Source of the DNA: Chloroflexota bacterium
GTDB taxonomy: Bacteria > Chloroflexota > Anaerolineae > Aggregatilineales > Phototrophicaceae
Assembly: GCA_026706395.1 (NCBI GenBank)
Contig: JAPOYU010000146.1
Coordinates: forward strand, 1-51,666
Reading direction: 5' to 3'
Length of the DNA stretch: 51,666 nt
Both the position numbers and the translations under genes were made by a program. The notes beneath the pieces are model-generated. The model was not told the DNA's origin and searched no databases. It saw nothing but the letters and a program-made list of their open reading frames with translations. Shown here in pieces: positions 43,560 through 51,666 of this stretch. Each line of letters begins with the position of its first letter. Position 1 is the stretch's first letter.

Positions 43560-44993
43560 ATGACAGGAACCATCGCGCGCTCACTCGCCGCCGCCAGCCT
43601 CATCGTCTGCCTTTGCTCACTGCTCGCCGCCTGCGCCGCCGAGACCCCGGTCAATGTCGCGCCCGAGGTTGAGCTCGAGGCGATCGCCACCCAGCCCTCA
43701 GAATTGCCTGCGTTGGGGGCCCTGCCCGCTGTCAATGGCAATCCCTTGCCCACGCTAGACGCATCCCTGCCAACGGCAACCGCGGACGATAGGTCTTTCG
43801 GCTCTATCATTGAGCCCGGCTATACGCAGCCGCCTACGAGTACGCCGCGCCCGACTGAACGCCCAACCGCAACCGCGGTTGTCCTCCCGTCGACCCGACC
43901 GGCAAGCGCCTACACAACGCCGGCGCAGGCCGACCGGACGCGTCTCAACCGGGCGGAAATGGGTATTCAAGTGCACTACAATCTTGATACGCACGCTTGG
44001 TCGCGCACGCTGCATCAAATCGCTGCGCTTCGCGTCGATTGGATCAAACTGCAAGCCAGTTGGAAGTGGCTGCAGCCGAATCGACCGGGCGAATTTGAAC
44101 AGAATTTTCGCCTGTTCCAGCTGTACGTCCAAGAGGCTGACAAGCGCGGCTTCAAGGTCTTGCTCAGCATCGCCAAAGCGCCGGATTGGGCGCGCAACTA
44201 TGACCGCAACGAGGACGGACCGCCCGACGACTTTAACGAGCTTCACTGGTTCATCTTCAAGTTGATTGAAAAACTCGGTCCCTATATTGACGCCATCGAA
44301 ATCTGGAACGAGCCAAACCTCAGGCGCGAGTGGACCGGCGGCTTTCCTCTCAGCGGCGTCAGCTACATGGAGCTTTTCCGCGTCGGCTACAAGGCGGTGC
44401 GCGAATTCTCACCCAATACCACCGTGATCACGGCGGGCTTGGCGCCCACTGGAAACCACAGCGGCGTTTCGGTCGACGACCGCGCTTTTCTGCGGCAGAT
44501 GTACCAGGCGGGCTTGGCAGAGTTTCCCGATGTGAAGATCGGCATCCATCCGTATAGCTGGGGCAACCCGCCCGATTTTATCTGCTGCAATAATGTCGCG
44601 GGCCAAGGCTGGGACGATCGGCCCCAGTTCTTCTTCCTGCAGACCATCCGCGACTATAGCAGCATCATCGCCGCCCACGGTCATCAGACGCGGATGTGGG
44701 TGACAGAATTTGGCTGGGCGACTTGGGAGCATTTTCCAACCGCGGCGCCCGAAGTTTGGATGGCTTACAATTCCGCGCTCGATCAACGCGACTATACGCT
44801 GCGCGCCTTTCAGATCGGCCAATCACGCGCCGATATTGGGCTCATGATCCTCTGGAATCTGAACTTCGCGCATGAACTCAGCATCAACCAGCGCAGCGAA
44901 CTGGCCAGCTACAGCATACTCTATCCGAGTCTTGACGGCAGCAGTCAGCAACGCGAACGACCGCTCTACAGTGCCCTAGCCGCGCGCGCCTAG
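43560..44993 (+). CDS. Lipoprotein glycoside hydrolase-like protein (clan GH-A fold)
   Basis: A 477-residue exported protein. The signal peptide ends in a lipobox (LLAAC, Cys25), so it is probably anchored in the membrane on the outer face. A Pro/Thr-rich linker (about 85-125) leads to a TIM-barrel domain. The two clan A glutamates are visible: acid/base Glu251 in IEIWNEPNLRREW and nucleophile Glu383 in MWVTEFGWATW. GH5/GH39/GH53-like enzymes share this; the family and substrate cannot be fixed by eye, and cell-surface polysaccharide cleavage is likely. Monocistronic, between divergent gyrA and converging rpoC. Confidence 0.8.
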   Translation: MTGTIARSLAAASLIVCLCSLLAACAAETPVNVAPEVELEAIATQPSELPALGALPAVNGNPLPTLDASLPTATADDRSFGSIIEPGYTQPPTSTPRPTERPTATAVVLPSTRPASAYTTPAQADRTRLNRAEMGIQVHYNLDTHAWSRTLHQIAALRVDWIKLQASWKWLQPNRPGEFEQNFRLFQLYVQEADKRGFKVLLSIAKAPDWARNYDRNEDGPPDDFNELHWFIFKLIEKLGPYIDAIEIWNEPNLRREWTGGFPLSGVSYMELFRVGYKAVREFSPNTTVITAGLAPTGNHSGVSVDDRAFLRQMYQAGLAEFPDVKIGIHPYSWGNPPDFICCNNVAGQGWDDRPQFFFLQTIRDYSSIIAAHGHQTRMWVTEFGWATWEHFPTAAPEVWMAYNSALDQRDYTLRAFQIGQSRADIGLMILWNLNFAHELSINQRSELASYSILYPSLDGSSQQRERPLYSALAARA

Positions 44994-45010
44994 CCGACAG
45001 AGCCTAAATG

Positions 45011-45040
45011 AAAACGCGGGAACCAGTTGGTATCCCGCGT
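45011..45040 (-). terminator. Rho-independent terminator of rpoC
   Basis: On the minus strand the 8-bp perfect stem ACGCGGGA / TCCCGCGT (45014-45021 with 45033-45040), extended inward by ACCA/TGGT, is followed by TTTT, 10 bases after the rpoC stop. The plus-strand direction lacks a T run, so it serves rpoC rather than the hydrolase. Confidence 0.75.
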
Positions 45041-45049
45041 CGAATGCAT

Positions 45050-48000
45050 TCATCTCTCGTTGTGCAATTGCTCGTTCACCATGCTTTCGAAGTCATCCTG
45101 GCCGCCGGTTGCCTCCAAATCCAAAGCGCCCTGCGTTTCAAGCGTAACCGCTGGCGCCACCGCTTCCCGATCCTGATAGGCGTGGAAGCCGGTGCCAGCT
45201 GGAATCAGCTTGCCGATGATGACGTTCTCCTTCAAACCATGCAGCGGATCCACCTGGCCTTCGATCGCCGCGCCCGCCAGCACCTTGATCGTGTGCTGGA
45301 AGCTGGCTGCCGATAGATAACTCTCCGTGCTGAGCGCCGCCTTGGTGATGCCGAGCAGCACCGGCTGCCCCGAGCAGGGTTCCAAATTCTCTACCAGCAG
45401 ACGCTCGTTGATCTTGAGCAGCTTCAACTGATCGATCAACTCGCCGGGCAGCAGGTCGCTGTCGCCGCTGCGCGTGATCTGCACCTTGCACATCATCTTG
45501 CGAATGACCGTCTCGAAGTGCTTGTCGGCGATATTCACGCCCTGGCTGCGATAGACATCCTGGATCTCGCCCAGCAGGTACATCTGCGTCGGTTTGGCGC
45601 CTTGCACGCGCAAAATCTGGTGCGGATTCTTCGAGCCTTCCGTGAGTTGCTCGCCCGGCTCCACCGTCATGTCATTGTATATCGACTTGCGCAGACGCGC
45701 GTTCGCGGGGATCTCGAGCTCCTCCTCATCACGCAGTTCGTCGCGAATATAGATGACGTCTTCTTCAATGTGAACGCGGCCCGACATGCCAGCGAGCAGT
45801 ACGTCGTCGTTGCCATTCTTGGCGATGACGGCGCCTTCCTTGATGTCGCGGCCATCTTCAGCCACGATCTCCCAATTCTCCGGCGCCACCACTCGCCGGC
45901 TCAGCGGTTCGCTGTATATGACCGTCGCAATGCGAGCGCCATCTTCGCGCTCGGTCAAACGCAGGACGCCGCCGATCGATGTGATGACCGACTCGCCCTT
46001 GGGTTTGCGCCGCGCTTCAAACAGCTCCTCGACGCGCGGCAAACCGCTGGTGATATCGCGCACTTCGGCCGTGCCGCCGCTGTGGAAGGTCCGCAGCGTC
46101 AACTGCGTGCCCGGCTCGCCAATGGACTGCGCCGCGATAATGCCGACGGCCGCGCCGATATTCACCATCTCGCCCGTGCCCAGGTCGCGACCATAGCAGA
46201 GCGCGCAAACGCCGTGAATCAAATCGCAGGTCAGCGGGCTGCGCGCCTCGACAACTTCCAACTCCGAGTTTTCGATTTTGGCGGCGATCTCTTCGTCAAT
46301 CATCTCGTTGCGCGCCACGATCAACTCGCCGCTCTCGGGATCCACCACGTTTTCGGCGGCGCAGCGCCCAACGATCCGCTCTTCCATGTTCTGCCCGGCG
46401 ATGTCATCGTCGCGCCGAATCATGAGCCCGCGCGTCGTATTGCAATCCCAGCGATTGACGATCATGTCTTGGGCGACATCCACCAGCCGCCGCGTCAGAT
46501 AACCGGCGTCGGCTGTGCGCAGCGCCGTATCAGCCAAGCCCTTGCGCGCGCCATGCGTCGAGATGAAGTACTCGAGCGCGTTCAAGCCCTCGCGGAAGTG
46601 GCTGCGAATCGGCAGGTCGATGATGCGCCCGGATGGGTCAGCCATCAAGCCGCGCATGCCCGCCAGCTGCGTGATGGGACCGAAACCGCCTTTGGTCGAG
46701 CCCGAGATGGCCATGATGGCGATGGGTCCGTAGGGGTCCAAGGTATCCTGAATCTGCTCCTGCAGGTAATCCTTGGCGCGGTTCCACTCGTCAATCGCGA
46801 TCTGATAGCGCTCTTCTTCCGTCATCAAGCCGCGGCGAAAGTCCCGCTCCGCCCGCGTGACCACATCCTCCGCTTGCCGCAGAATCTCCGCCCGCTCATC
46901 GGGGATAGTCAAGTCGCTGACGGCGATTGTCGTGCCCGATATCGTGGCGTAATGGAAGCCGTAATTCTTGATGGCGTCGACAACTTCGGTCGTCTTCTCG
47001 CCGCCAATGACCTGATAGCAGCGCGCCACCAATTGCTGCAAGCCCTTCTTGCCCAGGGTTTCCTGCACGAAGCGCATCTCATCCGGCAGAATCCGATTGA
47101 AGATCGCGCGCCCAACGGTACAGATTTCCGGTTCCTCTTGCGGCAGGCGTTCATCGAAGACGTTGCCCAGCAAAATCGGCGTATGCAGATTGACCAAGCC
47201 GATGCGATACAGATACTCCACCTCATCCATATCCACCACCACCCGCCGCTCATGCAAGTTGGTGATCTCGAGCTGATTTTCCAGTCCTTTCGCCCGCAAG
47301 TATTTGCGCATCTCATAGGCATTGGCCAGCAGGCAATCGACCTCGCCGGCCAAGAGCGCCTCAACGGTCCGGTCAATCGCCGATTTGATGACGCGGGGCC
47401 GGCCGTTCTCGTCGGCTTCCGATTCGTCCAGGAACAGCACGTTATTGGGAACGCGCCGGAATTGCGCGTAATAATAGCCGTTAGAGCGGAAGGCGATGCC
47501 GACCTTGAAATCGCCGCCTAGGACCGCGTCGGCTGAACGAAATTCATCGGCGCGCTCGCGCAAGGCGACGATTTCCACCGTCGGATCCATGGTCAAGTAA
47601 TAGTTGCCCAGCACCATATCTTTGGCTGGACCCACGATCGGGGCGCCATCCGATGGCTTCAGCAGATTGCGCGTGCTCAACATCAATTCGCGCGCTTCCT
47701 TGACCGCCTCCTCGCTCAGCGGCACATGCACCGCCATCTGATCGCCGTCGAAATCCGCGTTGAAGGCGGAGCAGACCAAGGGATGGATCTGAATCGCCTT
47801 GCCTTCCACCAGCAGCGGCTCGAAAGCCTGAATGCCCAAGCGATGCAAAGTCGGCGCCCGATTCAGCAGCACGGGTCGCTCGCGAATGACTTCCTCCAGC
47901 ACCTCCCAAACTTCGGGCCGCTCGCGCTCGATGATGCGCTTGGCGCCTTTGACATTGCTGGCGTAGTTGTACGAGACCAGGCGGCTGATGACGAAGGGCC

Positions 48001-49684
48001 GATACAATTCCAGCGCCATCGTCTTCGGCAATCCGCATTGATGCAGCTTGAGTTTGGGGCCGATGACGATCACCGAGCGGCCCGAATAATCGACGCGCTT
48101 GCCCAGCAGGTTGCGCCGGAAGCGCCCCTTCTTGCCCTTGAGCATATCGCTCAGCGACTTCAACTCGCGCCGGCCCCGCCGGCTAAGCGCCTTGCCTCGC
48201 TGGCTGTTGTCGATCAAGCTGTCGACCGCTTCCTGCAGCATGCGTTTCTCGTTGCGCACGATGACATCGGGCGCGCCCAAATCCAGCAAGTGCTTGAGCC
48301 GATTGTTGCGGTTGATGACGCGGCGGTACAAATCGTTGAGGTCGCTGGTGGCGAAGCGCCCGCCATCCAACTGCACCATCGGCCGCAAGTCCGGCGGAAT
48401 CACCGGCAGGACCGTCAGAATCATCCATTCGGGCCGATTGCCGTCCGGTTCGTTTTCCTGCTTGGTTTCGTCTTTGTCAATCACAGTCGCGCGGCTGCTG
48501 CGCAGGCTCTCGACCACGCTCAGGCGTTTGGTCGCTTTGCGGCGACGCTGCTTCGATCTTGAAGTTCGCACTTCCAGCCACAATTCTTCGGACAGCTTGG
48601 CCAGGTTCAAGGCGCTCAGAATCTCGTAAAAAGCCTCGGCGCCCATATTCGCCTGGAAGACATTGCCGAACTTGCCTTTCAACTCCCGGTAGCGGCTTTC
48701 CGAGAGAAACTGCAGGACATGCAGGTCGTCCAATTCGCTGATCTGTTTCTCGGCGCTCTCGCGCATGACCTTCATGCGCTCGTCCAGCGCCTTCAAATGC
48801 TCTTCCATCGAGCTGTCGACATCGACGTTGGCTGACTCGATATCGCCGCTGATCTTCGCTATCTCTTCTTTAACGAGCAAATCCAACTCGCCTTGCAGCC
48901 CGCTCAAATGCTCATTCGCCAGCGACTGTATTCTCGAAATATGATCGTTCGTGATCAGCTCGCCTTGGGTGACAACGACCGACGAGGTCGCTTGCAAGCG
49001 GATTTCTTTCGCCGCCGCCTGACCCAGCAAATTCTCGACCTGCGTTTGCGCCGTGCGCGCCTCGCTCATCACCTCATCGCTGAGCCGTTCCAATTCCTTG
49101 TCGAAGTGCTCGCGAATCGCCGCGACTTTACTGTCAAATTCCTCCGCGATTTGGTCACGATTTTCGCGGATCCCGCTCATTTGCTCTTCAATATTGCCGG
49201 CGAGTTCCGCTTCTTTGGTCTGCAATTCCTTTTCGATGCGCGCGACCGCTTTGACGCGCGCGTCTTCATCGACGCTTGTAACCACATACTGCGCGAAATA
49301 GAGCACGCGATCGAGATTGCGCCGGCTGACATCCAGCAGCAAGCCCAAGTAGCTCGGCACGCGCCGCGTATACCAAACATGGGCGACCGGCGCCGCCAAT
49401 TCGATATGCCCCATCCGCTCGCGCCGCACCGATGAGCGCGTCACCTCCACGCCGCATTTGTCGCAGATGATGCCGCGGTAGCGAATGTTCTTGTACTTGC
49501 CGCAGTAGCACTGCCAATCCCGCGTGGGGCCGAAGATTCGCTCGCAAAACAGCCCGTCCATCTCGGGACGCAGCCGCCGATAGTTGATCGTCTCGGGTTT
49601 CGTCACCTCGCCGTAGGACCAGGACCGAACCTGCTCCGGCGACGCCAGACTAATACGCAATGCACTGAAGTCTTTCGCCTCCAA
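45050..49684 (-). CDS. rpoC: RNA polymerase beta' subunit
   Basis: A 1544-residue subunit. Zinc site 1 is Cys59, 61, 74, 77 ([20 protein letters not shown]). The catalytic Mg loop [12 protein letters not shown] is near residue 642; lid/rudder segment [15 protein letters not shown], trigger-loop segment with [21 protein letters not shown], and zinc site 2 ([11 protein letters not shown]) follow. Residues about 139-320 are an extra charged helical coiled coil inserted between LYFAQYVV and ANMGAEAF, where E. coli has about 50 residues. The start is TTG 49684, six bases after GGAGGAGGTT; no ATG alternative exists. rpoB is not upstream; the gene has its own promoter and terminator. Confidence 0.97.
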   Translation of the reverse strand: MEAKDFSALRISLASPEQVRSWSYGEVTKPETINYRRLRPEMDGLFCERIFGPTRDWQCYCGKYKNIRYRGIICDKCGVEVTRSSVRRERMGHIELAAPVAHVWYTRRVPSYLGLLLDVSRRNLDRVLYFAQYVVTSVDEDARVKAVARIEKELQTKEAELAGNIEEQMSGIRENRDQIAEEFDSKVAAIREHFDKELERLSDEVMSEARTAQTQVENLLGQAAAKEIRLQATSSVVVTQGELITNDHISRIQSLANEHLSGLQGELDLLVKEEIAKISGDIESANVDVDSSMEEHLKALDERMKVMRESAEKQISELDDLHVLQFLSESRYRELKGKFGNVFQANMGAEAFYEILSALNLAKLSEELWLEVRTSRSKQRRRKATKRLSVVESLRSSRATVIDKDETKQENEPDGNRPEWMILTVLPVIPPDLRPMVQLDGGRFATSDLNDLYRRVINRNNRLKHLLDLGAPDVIVRNEKRMLQEAVDSLIDNSQRGKALSRRGRRELKSLSDMLKGKKGRFRRNLLGKRVDYSGRSVIVIGPKLKLHQCGLPKTMALELYRPFVISRLVSYNYASNVKGAKRIIERERPEVWEVLEEVIRERPVLLNRAPTLHRLGIQAFEPLLVEGKAIQIHPLVCSAFNADFDGDQMAVHVPLSEEAVKEARELMLSTRNLLKPSDGAPIVGPAKDMVLGNYYLTMDPTVEIVALRERADEFRSADAVLGGDFKVGIAFRSNGYYYAQFRRVPNNVLFLDESEADENGRPRVIKSAIDRTVEALLAGEVDCLLANAYEMRKYLRAKGLENQLEITNLHERRVVVDMDEVEYLYRIGLVNLHTPILLGNVFDERLPQEEPEICTVGRAIFNRILPDEMRFVQETLGKKGLQQLVARCYQVIGGEKTTEVVDAIKNYGFHYATISGTTIAVSDLTIPDERAEILRQAEDVVTRAERDFRRGLMTEEERYQIAIDEWNRAKDYLQEQIQDTLDPYGPIAIMAISGSTKGGFGPITQLAGMRGLMADPSGRIIDLPIRSHFREGLNALEYFISTHGARKGLADTALRTADAGYLTRRLVDVAQDMIVNRWDCNTTRGLMIRRDDDIAGQNMEERIVGRCAAENVVDPESGELIVARNEMIDEEIAAKIENSELEVVEARSPLTCDLIHGVCALCYGRDLGTGEMVNIGAAVGIIAAQSIGEPGTQLTLRTFHSGGTAEVRDITSGLPRVEELFEARRKPKGESVITSIGGVLRLTEREDGARIATVIYSEPLSRRVVAPENWEIVAEDGRDIKEGAVIAKNGNDDVLLAGMSGRVHIEEDVIYIRDELRDEEELEIPANARLRKSIYNDMTVEPGEQLTEGSKNPHQILRVQGAKPTQMYLLGEIQDVYRSQGVNIADKHFETVIRKMMCKVQITRSGDSDLLPGELIDQLKLLKINERLLVENLEPCSGQPVLLGITKAALSTESYLSAASFQHTIKVLAGAAIEGQVDPLHGLKENVIIGKLIPAGTGFHAYQDREAVAPAVTLETQGALDLEATGGQDDFESMVNEQLHNER

Positions 49685-49840
49685 GACGGAACCTCCTCCG
49701 CGCTATGAAATTGCCGAATGAAAGGGTTTGACCGGATGAAATGCGAACACTTTCAACAAACAGCGACAAAGGCCTACAGAAGGCACAGCTTCTGAGCCCT
49801 TCCCAAACAGTGAGTTATTGGCGTTTTTCCATCGCAGGAG

Positions 49841-49870
49841 ATTGTAACCGGTCGCCGCCGGCTTTGTCAA
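49841..49870 (-). promoter_or_regulatory. rpoC promoter
   Basis: Minus strand: perfect TTGACA (49870-49865), 18-base spacer, TACAAT (49846-49841). Predicted leader of about 150 bases before the TTG start. No leader peptide or L10-type autoregulatory structure was recognised. Confidence 0.75.
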
Positions 49871-49908
49871 GATGCGTCCAAAAAGTCGCCTTTTGTCGCG
49901 CTACCTGT

Positions 49909-49935
49909 TGTAGGGGCAATTCTATGAATCGCCCG
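49909..49935. repeat. Intergenic palindrome family, copy G
   Basis: TGTAGG flank with GGGCAATTC-TAT-GAATCGCCC (49914-49934), one mismatch. Between the permease gene end and the rpoC promoter. No T run, so not a standard terminator. Confidence 0.6.
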
Positions 49936-49972
49936 CCGCCACGATCTGGGGATGTGTCGCCCGCGCGCGCCA

Positions 49973-50815
49973 TTACCCCTTCACCGCGCCAATCGTCAAG
50001 CCGGATATGAAATAGCGCTGCAACATGAGAAACAGCGCAATCACCGGCACCGACACCAGCGTCGCCGCCGCCATCATTTCGCCATACGGAATCTGCGCCG
50101 CCGTCGCCTGGCTGCGCATCGTCGCAATGCCGACCGGCAGCGTGATGACCTCATTGCCGCGCAGCACCATCAGCGGCCAAATGTAACTGTTCCATGAGCC
50201 GAGAAAAGTCAAAATCGCCAGCGTTGTCAAGCCGGGCCGCACCAGGGGGACGATGACCTGCGCGTAAATCCGGAATTCCGAGGCGCCGTCAATCCGTGCC
50301 GACTCCATCAATTCGGAGGGCACCGCCTGAATATACTGCCGCATCAGGAAGATGCCAAAAGCCGGCGCCATCCAGGGGATGATCATCGACGCGGGATGAT
50401 TGACCCAATCTATACGGCTCATCAGTATAAAAAGCGGAATCAGGATCAGCTGAAAGGGAATCATTGTCGAGCCGATCAAGATAATGAACAAGAAATTCTT
50501 GCCGCGAAAGAAATACTTGGCAAAGGCAAAACCCGCCAGCGAACAAAAGAAAAGCACGAATACCGTCACCACCGCGGCGTAGATGATGCTATTGGCATAC
50601 CAATAGGGAAAGTGCCAGCCGGTCAGCAGGGTTTCATAATTCTTGAATGACCACTCGGCCGGCGGCAGCCAGGGCGGCAGCGTGAAAATCTCGGTCGTCG
50701 TCTTGAATGACGAATAGATCATGAAGGCGATCGGCAGCACCGTCAACAACGCCCCGCTGATGACCACAACGTGCAGCGCAATGACGCCCAGGCGCTGGCC
50801 GAATCGCTCGCCCAT
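49973..50815 (-). CDS. Carbohydrate ABC transporter permease (MalG type)
   Basis: A 280-residue inner-membrane permease with six helices. The ATPase-docking EAA loop is SARIDGASEFRIYAQVIVPLVRPGL near residue 190, and the C-terminus RYFISGLTIGAVKG is typical of the MalG/YcjP group. With its partner it imports an oligosaccharide or polyol, identity unknown; the binding protein and ATPase are outside the window. ATG 50815 has AAGGAGG six bases upstream and overlaps the upstream gene stop (TGATG); the longer frame to 50845 lies inside that gene. Confidence 0.9.
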   Translation of the reverse strand: MGERFGQRLGVIALHVVVISGALLTVLPIAFMIYSSFKTTTEIFTLPPWLPPAEWSFKNYETLLTGWHFPYWYANSIIYAAVVTVFVLFFCSLAGFAFAKYFFRGKNFLFIILIGSTMIPFQLILIPLFILMSRIDWVNHPASMIIPWMAPAFGIFLMRQYIQAVPSELMESARIDGASEFRIYAQVIVPLVRPGLTTLAILTFLGSWNSYIWPLMVLRGNEVITLPVGIATMRSQATAAQIPYGEMMAAATLVSVPVIALFLMLQRYFISGLTIGAVKG

Positions 50816-51666
50816 CAGTCCTCCTTCCGGAAGACGCCGTACCACTGCAGCTGCAGCAGCGACAAAATGAATACCGTCGCGAAGAGCACCGTTCCTACTG
50901 CCGATGCGAAACCAAGACGCAAACGCGTGTAGCCGCGCTCGTAAAGATACTGCACGACGCTCATGGTGGAGTTAGCCGGTCCGCCCTGTGTAAGAATCTG
51001 CGGTTCGTCGAATATCTGGATTGAGCTCAGCAAGACGATAATGCTGACGAACAAGATGATCGGTCGCAGCATGGGGATGGTGATGCGGAAGAACTTCTGC
51101 AGCATGCTCGCGCCATCAATAGAAGCCGCCTCGTATAATTCTTCGGGAATGCTCTGCAGCCCAGCCAAGAAGTAGATGGTCAGCAATCCGGTCGAGCGCC
51201 ATGCGATCAGAATGATAATTGCAACCTTGGCCCATGATCGATCGCCCAGCCAGTATATCGGCTCCAAGCCCAAATAGATCAGCGGCGCGTTCAGCAGACC
51301 GGTGTCGCGATTGTAGAGGATCTGAAAGACCAGCGTAATCGCCACCGTCGACGTCACCACCGGCGTGAAGTACATCGCGCGCCAAACATTGCTGAAGCGC
51401 AAGGACTTGGCGTTGAGCAGCACCGCCAGCACCAAGGCAAGGGGCAGGACAATCAGAAGACTGGCAATCGCGTAGATCGCCGTATTCGTCGCCGCCTGCG
51501 CGAAGACCTTGTCGCTTAGCAGGCGCCCGTAATTGCGCGCGAGAACAAAGCGGGGATCGTTGATGCCATCCCAACGGAACAAGCTCAACACCAGCGCAAT
51601 CAGGCTGGGCGCCAGAAAGAAGAAAGCAAACAGGACGTAGAAGGGAGAGATGAAGGCGTAGGGCGC
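50815..51666 (-). CDS. Carbohydrate ABC transporter permease (MalF type), 5' end outside window
   Basis: At least 283 residues, cut at the window edge. The frame stays open to 51666 and the codons beyond the GTG at 51591 give a normal permease start (APYAFISPFYVLFAFFLAPS, the first membrane helix), so the gene begins outside. The EAA loop is YEAASIDGASMLQKFFRITIPMLRPI, and GGPANSTMSVVQYLYERGY is typical of the MalF-like subunit. It forms the channel with the overlapping downstream permease. Usually a solute-binding protein gene precedes it. Confidence 0.9.
   Translation of the reverse strand, partial: APYAFISPFYVLFAFFFLAPSLIALVLSLFRWDGINDPRFVLARNYGRLLSDKVFAQAATNTAIYAIASLLIVLPLALVLAVLLNAKSLRFSNVWRAMYFTPVVTSTVAITLVFQILYNRDTGLLNAPLIYLGLEPIYWLGDRSWAKVAIIILIAWRSTGLLTIYFLAGLQSIPEELYEAASIDGASMLQKFFRITIPMLRPIILFVSIIVLLSSIQIFDEPQILTQGGPANSTMSVVQYLYERGYTRLRLGFASAVGTVLFATVFILSLLQLQWYGVFRKED

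Noticed and set aside
45518..47521. 667-residue open frame on the plus strand
   Set aside because: Antisense to rpoC, which is certain. Composition (many Ala, Arg, His, Asp) is that of a shadow frame.
51589..51591. GTG as the start of the MalF-type permease
   Set aside because: The 25 codons upstream to the window edge encode the typical first membrane helix, so the gene is cut by the edge.

Overview
The window looks like a chromosomal segment of an uncultured bacterium, most likely a member of the Chloroflexota (Anaerolineae-like). That is inferred from the mix of gene families, not from a database search. The indicators are a beta' subunit (RpoC) with a long coiled-coil insertion, an FHA-winged-helix regulator, a MoaD-MoaE fusion, a membrane pyrophosphatase, a heterodimeric ABC exporter, TTG/GTG starts backed by strong Shine-Dalgarno (SD) sequences, and TTGACA/TATAAT-type promoters. 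The DNA is moderately GC-rich and densely coding. I see no rRNA, tRNA, CRISPR array, prophage or transposase gene.

Layout. 1-5.3 kb: the end of a small coiled-coil protein gene, an ANKH/MATE-like transporter, an M24 metallopeptidase, a PDZ-like gene remnant, and a two-gene minus-strand unit (TIM-barrel sugar isomerase, then an Ldh2-type dehydrogenase). 5.5-9.3 kb: two ABC half-transporters that form a heterodimer with one degenerate ATP site. 9.4-15 kb: a small membrane coiled-coil protein, DNA polymerase IV, glycogen branching enzyme and an MFS transporter. 15.1-21.9 kb: fhs followed by pyrB-C-D-E-F, five coupled genes for UMP synthesis, ending in a coupled but deleted SRPBCC pseudogene. 22-26.3 kb: CrtI-like desaturase, MaoC-like hydratase, membrane pyrophosphatase. 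26.5-30 kb: yraN, miaA, moaC, moaD-moaE fusion, rnc. 30-34 kb: a second coiled-coil membrane protein with 11-residue tandem repeats, and a minus-strand operon of FHA-winged-helix regulator, HNH nuclease and SUV3-like RNA helicase. 34-40.4 kb: ftsY, a SpoU-family RNA methyltransferase, prfB, rel and a tRNA-queuosine mannosyltransferase-like gene. 40.4-43 kb: gyrA. 43.5-45 kb: a lipoprotein glycoside hydrolase. 45-49.7 kb: rpoC without rpoB next to it, with its own promoter and terminator. 49.9 kb to the end: two sugar ABC transporter permeases, the second cut by the window edge.

The functional themes are pyrimidine and one-carbon metabolism, molybdopterin assembly, and information processing (RNA polymerase, gyrase, RF2, FtsY, RNase III, several RNA-modification enzymes). 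The least understood parts are the FHA/HNH/SUV3-helicase operon, the small coiled-coil proteins, and a family of seven short intergenic palindromes whose tips vary but stay self-complementary. I did not find one clearly unprecedented system; the helicase operon and the palindrome family are the best candidates for follow-up.
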